NCBI GenBank assembly: GCA_963766345.1
Contig: CAVXZL010000004.1
Coordinates: 44,482 to 108,481 of the forward strand
Reading direction: 5' to 3'
DNA length: 64,000 bases
Origin: DASVFB01 sp963766345
GTDB lineage: Bacteria > Actinomycetota > Thermoleophilia > Gaiellales > Gaiellaceae
Below are positions 59,291-64,000 of the stretch, one piece after another. Positions within the stretch are counted from its first letter, which is position 1, and each line of letters begins with the position of its first letter. The position numbers were made by a program, and so were the translations under genes. The notes below the pieces were generated by a model. The model had not been told where the DNA came from, did no database searches, and was given only the letters and a program-made list of their open reading frames with translations.

Positions 59291-60481
59291 TTACGCCGCG
59301 TCGGCGGCCGAGCGCGAAGGCAGCTCGATCGTCTGCGGCTGCTGCGTCGATTTGTCTACCGGGGCCAGCTCGACGATCTGCCTGTCGGTCCCGATGCCGT
59401 GCTCCGGGAACTTCCGTGCGGACACGAGCACCCGCCGCTCGAGCGAGCCGACGGTCTGGTTGTAGGCCTGCACGGCGCCGTCGAGCCGCTTGCCGACCAT
59501 GGCGAAGTGGTCGACCATGGTCGCGAGCCGCTCGTAGAGCTCGCGACCGAGCTCGCTCACCGAGCGTGCGCTCTCCGCGACCTTCTCCTCGCGCCAGCCG
59601 ACGGCGATCGCGCGCAGGAGCGTGATCAGCGTCGTCGGGCTCGCGAGGACGACGCGCGCGCTTGCGTGGACGTCGAGCAGCGACGGATCGTGCTCGAGCG
59701 CCGCCCGGTAGAAGCTCTCACCCGGCAGAAACATGACCACGAAGTCGGGCGTCGGCGAGAACTGCTGCCAGTACGACTTCGCGTTCAGCTTCGAGACGTG
59801 GTCGCGGACGTGGCGGACGAAGTCGTCCATCCGCGCGCGGCGCCCTTCGTCGTCGAGCGTCTCGTCGAGTGCGTCGAGCAGTCCCTGCAAGGGGGTCTTC
59901 GCGTCGACGACCACCTGCCGCCCGCCCGGCAGCTTCACGACGAGGTCGGGCCGGAGCAGGCGGCCGTCGCCGTCGCGGGCCGACGACTGCTCGACGAAGT
60001 CGCAGTACTCGAGCATGCCCGCGGCCTCGACCGTCCGGCGGAGCTGCATCTCGCCCCACCGGCCGCGCGTCGCGGGCGCGCGCAGCGCGGTGGAGAGGCT
60101 GCGCGTCTCGGCGCGCAGCTGCTCCTGCAGCGAGACGAGCGACACGACCTGGTTCGAAAGGCGGTTGTACGCGTCCTGGCGGCTCTTCTCGAGCGCGTGC
60201 GTGTGCTGCTCGAACTTGGACAGGGTCGTCGTCAGCGGCGAGAGTTTCGTTTCGGCGAGCATCAGGAACGAGTCGTTGTTCTGCGCGAGCGCGGCCGAGC
60301 TCATCTCCTGGAAGCGCTGCTCCCAGCTCGCGTTGAGCTGCTGGACGAGCGCGACGCGTTCCTCCGCGCTCGTGCACTCGCGTTCGACCTGATCGCGGAG
60401 TGCGTGCAGGCGGGGACGCGCGTAGAAGGCGACGGCGAGAGCGCCGACGAGCATGCCGACGATGAGGAACACGAGCGCCAT
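59291..60481 (-). CDS. rmuC: DNA recombination protein RmuC
   Basis: 396 aa. N-terminal membrane helix (ALVFLIVGMLVGALAVAFYA), a long coiled coil to about residue 130, then the RmuC nuclease-like domain: TRGRWGEMQLRRTVEAAGM, RPDLVVKLPGGRQVVVDAKTPL, DFVVMFLPGESFYRAAL and SPTTLITLLRAIAVGW. Suppresses sequence inversions at repeats in E. coli. ATG 60479-60481 is preferred over TTG 60488-60490 because a TAGCGT box lies 12 nt upstream of it. The stop is 4 bp from the end of the eRF1-like gene. Confidence 0.92.
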   Translation of the reverse strand: MALVFLIVGMLVGALAVAFYARPRLHALRDQVERECTSAEERVALVQQLNASWEQRFQEMSSAALAQNNDSFLMLAETKLSPLTTTLSKFEQHTHALEKSRQDAYNRLSNQVVSLVSLQEQLRAETRSLSTALRAPATRGRWGEMQLRRTVEAAGMLEYCDFVEQSSARDGDGRLLRPDLVVKLPGGRQVVVDAKTPLQGLLDALDETLDDEGRRARMDDFVRHVRDHVSKLNAKSYWQQFSPTPDFVVMFLPGESFYRAALEHDPSLLDVHASARVVLASPTTLITLLRAIAVGWREEKVAESARSVSELGRELYERLATMVDHFAMVGKRLDGAVQAYNQTVGSLERRVLVSARKFPEHGIGTDRQIVELAPVDKSTQQPQTIELPSRSAADAA

Positions 60482-60682
60482 AAGGACCAAAGAACGCTAG
60501 AGACCGCGTCGGACGGCGCAGGCAAAGGGCAAAAAAATTTGCCGGTGCCGACAAACCTTGCGGTCCATCGGCTCCGGCAGAAACGACCCTATGCGGCGGG
60601 CCTGCTTCGGGTCAAGGGCGCCGCACTCGAAAACCTGCTGCGAGCGGACTTTTCGTTCGCGACGCCCTCCTTGCGACGTTGC

Positions 60683-60688
60683 TACCGT
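60683..60688 (+). promoter_or_regulatory. -10 box TACCGT of the DUF3105 gene
   Basis: TACCGT, 9 nt, GTG 60698. Confidence 0.4.
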
Positions 60689-60697
60689 GGTCGAGCC

Positions 60698-61393
60698 GTG
60701 GCGAAGAAGACGCGTACGCCTGCCCCGCCGCGGCCTGTTCAGGCGCCGCAGCGCCGTGGTGCCAAGAAGGGCCGGTCGACCGACAACCGCAGCAAGTGGA
60801 TGCTGATCGCGTTCGCCGCGTCCGGGGTCCTCGGACTGGCCGCCGTCGCGGCGATCATCGCGCTGACGTCCAGCAGTGGCGGCGGCGGGACGGCCAACGC
60901 CGCCAACGTCCCGACGGCACTCGCGGCGGCCGGCTGCACGTTCAAGACCGTCAAGGCGACGGGCCGGCAGCACGTGACGAGTCTCGACGCGAAGATCAAG
61001 TACAACACCTCGCCGCCCTCGAACGGCAACCACTACTTCTCGCCGGCGACCTGGGGCTTCTTCGAGTCGGCCGCGAATCCGATCCAGGTCGTGCACAACG
61101 AGGAGCACGGCGGCGTGATCATCTGGTGGGGCGACAAGGTGCCGCAGGCGACGATCGACAAGCTGCACGGGTTCTACACGTCCAGCCCCAACGGCATGCT
61201 CGGCACGCCGTACCCGAAGCTCGGCAAGAAGATCGCGCTGACGGCCTGGACGTCGCCGGAAGGCGGGATCGGCCAGGGCCGGCTCGCGACCTGCAGCGCG
61301 TACGACGAGAAGGCCTTCACGGCGTTCCGCGACGCATTTCGCGGCAAAGGCCCCGAGCGCTACCCGCTCGACACGTTGACGCCCGGCGCCTAG
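60698..61393 (+). CDS. DUF3105 membrane protein
   Basis: 231 aa. A basic N-terminus (AKKTRTPAPPRP) and one membrane helix (WMLIAFAASGVLGLAAVAAI) precede an extracellular domain. QHVTSLDAKIKYNTSPPSNGNHY, WGFFESAANPIQVVHNEEHG and GVIIWWGDKVP match DUF3105 (HTxxxVxYxxxPPxSGxHx...vHxxEHGgV). The conserved His/Glu residues suggest metal binding. Function unknown. Confidence 0.85.
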   Translation: MAKKTRTPAPPRPVQAPQRRGAKKGRSTDNRSKWMLIAFAASGVLGLAAVAAIIALTSSSGGGGTANAANVPTALAAAGCTFKTVKATGRQHVTSLDAKIKYNTSPPSNGNHYFSPATWGFFESAANPIQVVHNEEHGGVIIWWGDKVPQATIDKLHGFYTSSPNGMLGTPYPKLGKKIALTAWTSPEGGIGQGRLATCSAYDEKAFTAFRDAFRGKGPERYPLDTLTPGA

Positions 61394-61412
61394 CGGCGCG
61401 CCCACGCAGGGG

Positions 61413-61418
61413 TATCCT
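61413..61418 (+). promoter_or_regulatory. -10 box TATCCT of tRNA-Leu
   Basis: TATCCT ends 7 nt before the tRNA 5' end. Confidence 0.5.
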
Positions 61419-61425
61419 GCGCCGC

Positions 61426-61516
61426 GCCGGGGTGGCGAAATTGGCGATACGCGGCTGACTTAAAATCAGCTGCCCCCAACGGGGGCGTGAGGGTTCGACT
61501 CCCTCCCCCGGCACCA
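61426..61516 (+). tRNA. tRNA-Leu (anticodon UAA)
   Basis: Class II tRNA. Acceptor GCCGGGG/CCCCGGC, anticodon stem GCTGA/TCAGC (61454-61470) with loop CTTAAAA (anticodon TAA at 61461-61463), long variable arm CCCCC-AAC-GGGGG, T-arm GAGGG-TTCGACT-CCCTC and encoded CCA (61514-61516). Decodes UUA, very rare at this G+C content. Confidence 0.97.
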
Positions 61517-61744
61517 CAATCATGCTGCTAAGCGGGTCGCTTCCGCCACGGCCGATTCGAGTTCAAGCGAACGGGTCGGCACGCAGGGCCACTGAGGGGG
61601 CCACACGCCGAGCACGAGCGCAAAACTCGAACGGTTCAGTCGCAGTCGCCTCGATGTGGACCTGGCGTTGATCCTTCTCGATGAGTTTCCTGGCGCTCGC
61701 GCGGTGCGGGCAGCCCTTGCGGGTGGGCGACGGTGCGTCCTGTT
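61517..61744. other. no gene recognised (228 bp)
   Basis: Immediately 3' of the tRNA. No convincing ORF on either strand, no direct repeat of the tRNA 3' end within the window. The G+C content looks lower than its left neighbour. Confidence 0.5.
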
Positions 61745-63210
61745 TCAGGGTACGAAGGTGGTCAAGCGGTCGGGTTCTTCCTTGACGAGTTGTTTCATGA
61801 ACTGGGTCTGGATGGTGAGGTAGTCGTGTTGGAGGTCGGTGAATTGCGTTTTGGCGGCTGCGCGCTGGGTGGCGCCGAGGACGAGGTGGTCGTGGGTGAG
61901 GTCTTTTCGGTTGGCGTCGATCTTGTGGGCGAGGGGTCGGTAGAGCTCTGGTGTTTCGGGTGGGCGGGGTGTCTGTTCGGTTACCAGAACGCCGAGGTGT
62001 TGGGCGTTGCTGACGCGCTTGCCCATGTCGGGGATGGTGCCGCCGGTGCGGGCGAACCGGAGCAGGATCGTCTTGATGATCGAGGTGTGGTCGAAGATCT
62101 GGTGGGAGAAGCTGCGCCTGCCGACTAGGGGTGAGACGACGATCGCGGGTACGCGCACGCCGTAGCGGTTGAAGACCTTCGGGTGGTCGTCGGGTGGGTT
62201 GAGCGGTGGGGGGACGTGGTCGAAGAAGCCGCCGTGTTCGTCGTAGGTGATCACGAGCATCGTCTTTGACCAGTTTGGACTGGAGGCGATCGCGTCGTAG
62301 ATCTTGAGCACGAGTTGCTGTCCGAGCATGACATCCGCGGGCGGGTGGTCGTCGTTGGAGGGCGGAGAGATGATTCTCATCAGCCCGGTGTGCAGGTCGG
62401 CGAAGCTGGGCTCGATCCAGGAGACGCTCGGCAGCCTCCCCGCCGCTGCGCGCTGGACGAAGGTGTCACCGAAATAGGGCGGGCGGAAGTGACCGCCGAA
62501 CCACGAGACGTGTTCACTCAGCAGATGCTTGAACGGATAGTCGTTGTCGACGGCCCAGACGAGCGGCGTCACGTCATGGACAAAGTTCGCCCACGAGACG
62601 CCACGGACGCCGTCGAGGATGCCGAAAAAACGAGGGCAAGTGGTAGATCGGCGGACTGTCGTTGTCACGTTTGCCGGCGGCTTGTCCGGCCATTGCATCG
62701 AGGCGGACCGGGAACGTCGAGCCGGCGACCGAGGAGAACCAGCGATCACGACACAGAACTTCACTGTGAGGTGGTCGTAAACGGGGAGATCGTCAGGCCA
62801 CTTTGGTTGACCGATCACGTGGCCTGGATGAACCTCTGTCGGGCCACCCCGCTCGTCCATGTACGTCTGGACAAATCCCGTGTTCTTGTTCGCGAGCTGC
62901 TTGTCGACCGACGAGCCGCCATGCGGCGGGTCCTGCGCCTTGGTCATCCGGGTATCGAGTAGCTCGTGGACGCCGAACTCGGGCCCATTGGTGCTGGGGG
63001 GAACTTGCCACTGCGGTCGCGGTACACGTTCACCATGTCCGCCTTCAAACCATCGAGCTGCGGGCGGAGCACCAACAAGGTCAGATCGTCAACAAGCATC
63101 TGGTCGTAGGAGCGGTTCTCCATCATCAACACAACGATGTGCTCCACGCGATCGAGCGCGCGAACGGCGGCATCGACCTCGACCTCGATTCGGCCCGAAG
63201 ACACATTCAT
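61745..63210 (-). pseudogene. phosphoesterase / phospholipase C-like gene with at least three frameshifts
   Basis: The family start is ALDRVEHIVVLMMENRSYDQML (ATG 63210), and the C-terminal half is well kept (DNDYPFKHLLSEHVSWFGG, MLVITYDEHGGFFDHVPPP, FNRYGVRVPAIVVSPLVG, FDHTSIIKTILLRF). In between the reading changes frame near 62960 (after APMGP), again near 62750 (FCV to RDRWFSSVAGS) and back near 62620 at a six-T run (SFF). The missing frames contain AGSTFPVRLDAMAGQAAGK, so coding sequence is conserved. Acid phosphatase AcpA/phospholipase C type. It is either a decaying gene or poor sequence. Confidence 0.7.
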
Positions 63211-63430
63211 GTTCGTACCTCTACAGCTCAGACGACGACGGCGCGCCGAGCCTACCAAGCGGACTCCAGCCCGACTCGCAGCGCGGAGACGCCGCGCTGT
63301 GCTCGAGTGGGTGTGAAATGGGTGGAGGTGCTCAGTCTGTGTACCCGTCTCGCACACGCCGCGTGTTGTCTGATCGCAATGACGGACGGGCGCTGACGCG
63401 GTTCGACCTTCAGCGGCGCACGCTTCCTCT
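63211..63430. other. no gene recognised upstream of the phosphoesterase
   Basis: Contains no ORF with family features on either strand; the base composition resembles the neighbouring decayed genes. Confidence 0.4.
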
Positions 63431-63832
63431 GTGTCGGCATCGACGCCGTCACGTGCCAGCTGTCCGGGGGCATCGTTTCGCCGACGGGTGCGGCGCTCGT
63501 GCCTGCTTCAGCGCCCACCGGTGCCACACTCGGCATGCCGGGACGGACGGAGTTGTCGGGTCGGGATACGCCGTGACGGCGTGACCCACCGGTCAGAGTT
63601 TTGGAGCTGGGTACGGCAAGGCGAGCGTGCGCGGTCTGGCGCGCGCCGAGTCGGCGAATATCGGAGTTCTTGGTTCAAGCACCTCGACATCGACTATCAC
63701 GGGATGGTCATGGCGCACGAGGTCGGCCACTACCTCGGTCTCTCGCACGTCGACGAGCCGCACAACCTGATGCTCTGGAACAGCAACCAGAACGACCCGA
63801 ACCTCAACTACAACCCCAATCCCGGACGATGA
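63431..63832 (+). pseudogene. metzincin metalloprotease fragment
   Basis: Only the last ~60 residues look like a protein family: HLDIDYHGMVMAHEVGHYLG and LSHVDEPHNLM, carrying the zinc motif HEVGHYLGLSH (63716-63748) plus the Met-turn-like NLM. The N-terminal residues in this frame are Arg/Ser-rich and look like noise. A further GWVHID segment lies in another frame just after (63829-63861), suggesting another frameshift. It probably represents an M43/M10-like protease remnant. Confidence 0.5.
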
Positions 63833-63860
63833 TCCGGCACGGCTGGGTGCACATCGACTG

Positions 63861-64000
63861 ATGCCGAAGGGCGATTCGAAGAATCCGGACGACGGCTTCC
63901 GGCTCAACGAGCCGGCGGTGAAGATCCCGGGCGGCGCGAAGCGCAAGTCGACGCGCGTCCCGCGCAGCGACCTGAAGCTCGTCGCGCGGCGCGAGGAGCT
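63861..64000 (+). CDS. hypothetical protein, N-terminal part
   Basis: ATG 63861 overlaps the preceding TGA. The 46 codons visible read MPKGDSKNPDDGFRLNEPAV followed by KIPGGAKRKSTRVPRSD, a basic, hydrophilic start. The gene continues beyond the window. No family can be assigned. Confidence 0.4.
   Translation, partial: MPKGDSKNPDDGFRLNEPAVKIPGGAKRKSTRVPRSDLKLVARREE

Noticed and set aside
60528..60543. GGCAAAAAAATTTGCC hairpin as a riboswitch or terminator
   Set aside because: Lies between divergent genes, 6-bp stem, no additional conserved structure.
61733..62128. Plus-strand frame with Gly/Val-rich product
   Set aside because: Antisense to the conserved C-terminal half of the phosphoesterase.

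Overview
The window is about 70% G+C and reads as chromosome of a Thermoleophilia-type actinobacterium (Gaiellales/Solirubrobacterales is my best guess). The evidence is the gene order recG-rsmD-coaD-SepIVA-like-yceD-rpmF-plsX-acpP-rnc-smc-ftsY-ffh-rpsP-khpA-rimM-trmD-lepB-rplS-rnhB-yraN-comM-dprA, a three-subunit proton transhydrogenase, class III cyclase/AAA/TPR regulators and a UAA-type tRNA-Leu. The taxon is inferred from gene content only.

Layout: 1-396 is the end of an arylsulfotransferase-like gene. 598-30729 is a housekeeping backbone of DNA repair, CoA and lipid synthesis, ribosome, SRP and competence genes. It is interrupted by lineage-specific inserts: a LysR regulator, an inverted HAD/ABC-F pair, a zinc-ribbon protein, a borosin-like RiPP pair and a large cyclase. 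30713-39416 holds regulators and metabolic genes, several with frameshifts. 39428-45176 holds transhydrogenase, DedA, an isocitrate-dehydrogenase-like enzyme and topoisomerase IB. 45480-51673 is an AddAB-like helicase-nuclease pair, followed by an ArsR/SRPBCC operon, two secreted proteins, nth, a PAS protein, CorA, TrxB, a DUF488 protein, an eRF1/Vms1-like protein, RmuC and a DUF3105 protein. A tRNA-Leu(UAA) at 61426 is followed by decayed accessory DNA.

The most interesting system is at 14434-15536, between ftsY and ffh. A leaderless 83-aa gene encodes a small helical domain ending in a hydrophobic VLVVAMFVL stretch and a polyproline tail. It sits 4 bp upstream of a tetrapyrrole-methylase-fold enzyme that resembles the omphalotin backbone N-methyltransferase OphMA, retaining the residues equivalent to Y66, R72 and Y76. 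Together they look like a split borosin: a separate precursor and an alpha-N-methyltransferase.

Other genome-wide signals are: a TAnnnT box 6-9 nt upstream of about twenty start codons, implying widespread leaderless transcription; a roughly 170-bp composite repeat present twice with identical 145-nt core spacing; and four frameshifts in three genes, each repairable by one CG dinucleotide, which suggests sequence error rather than true decay.
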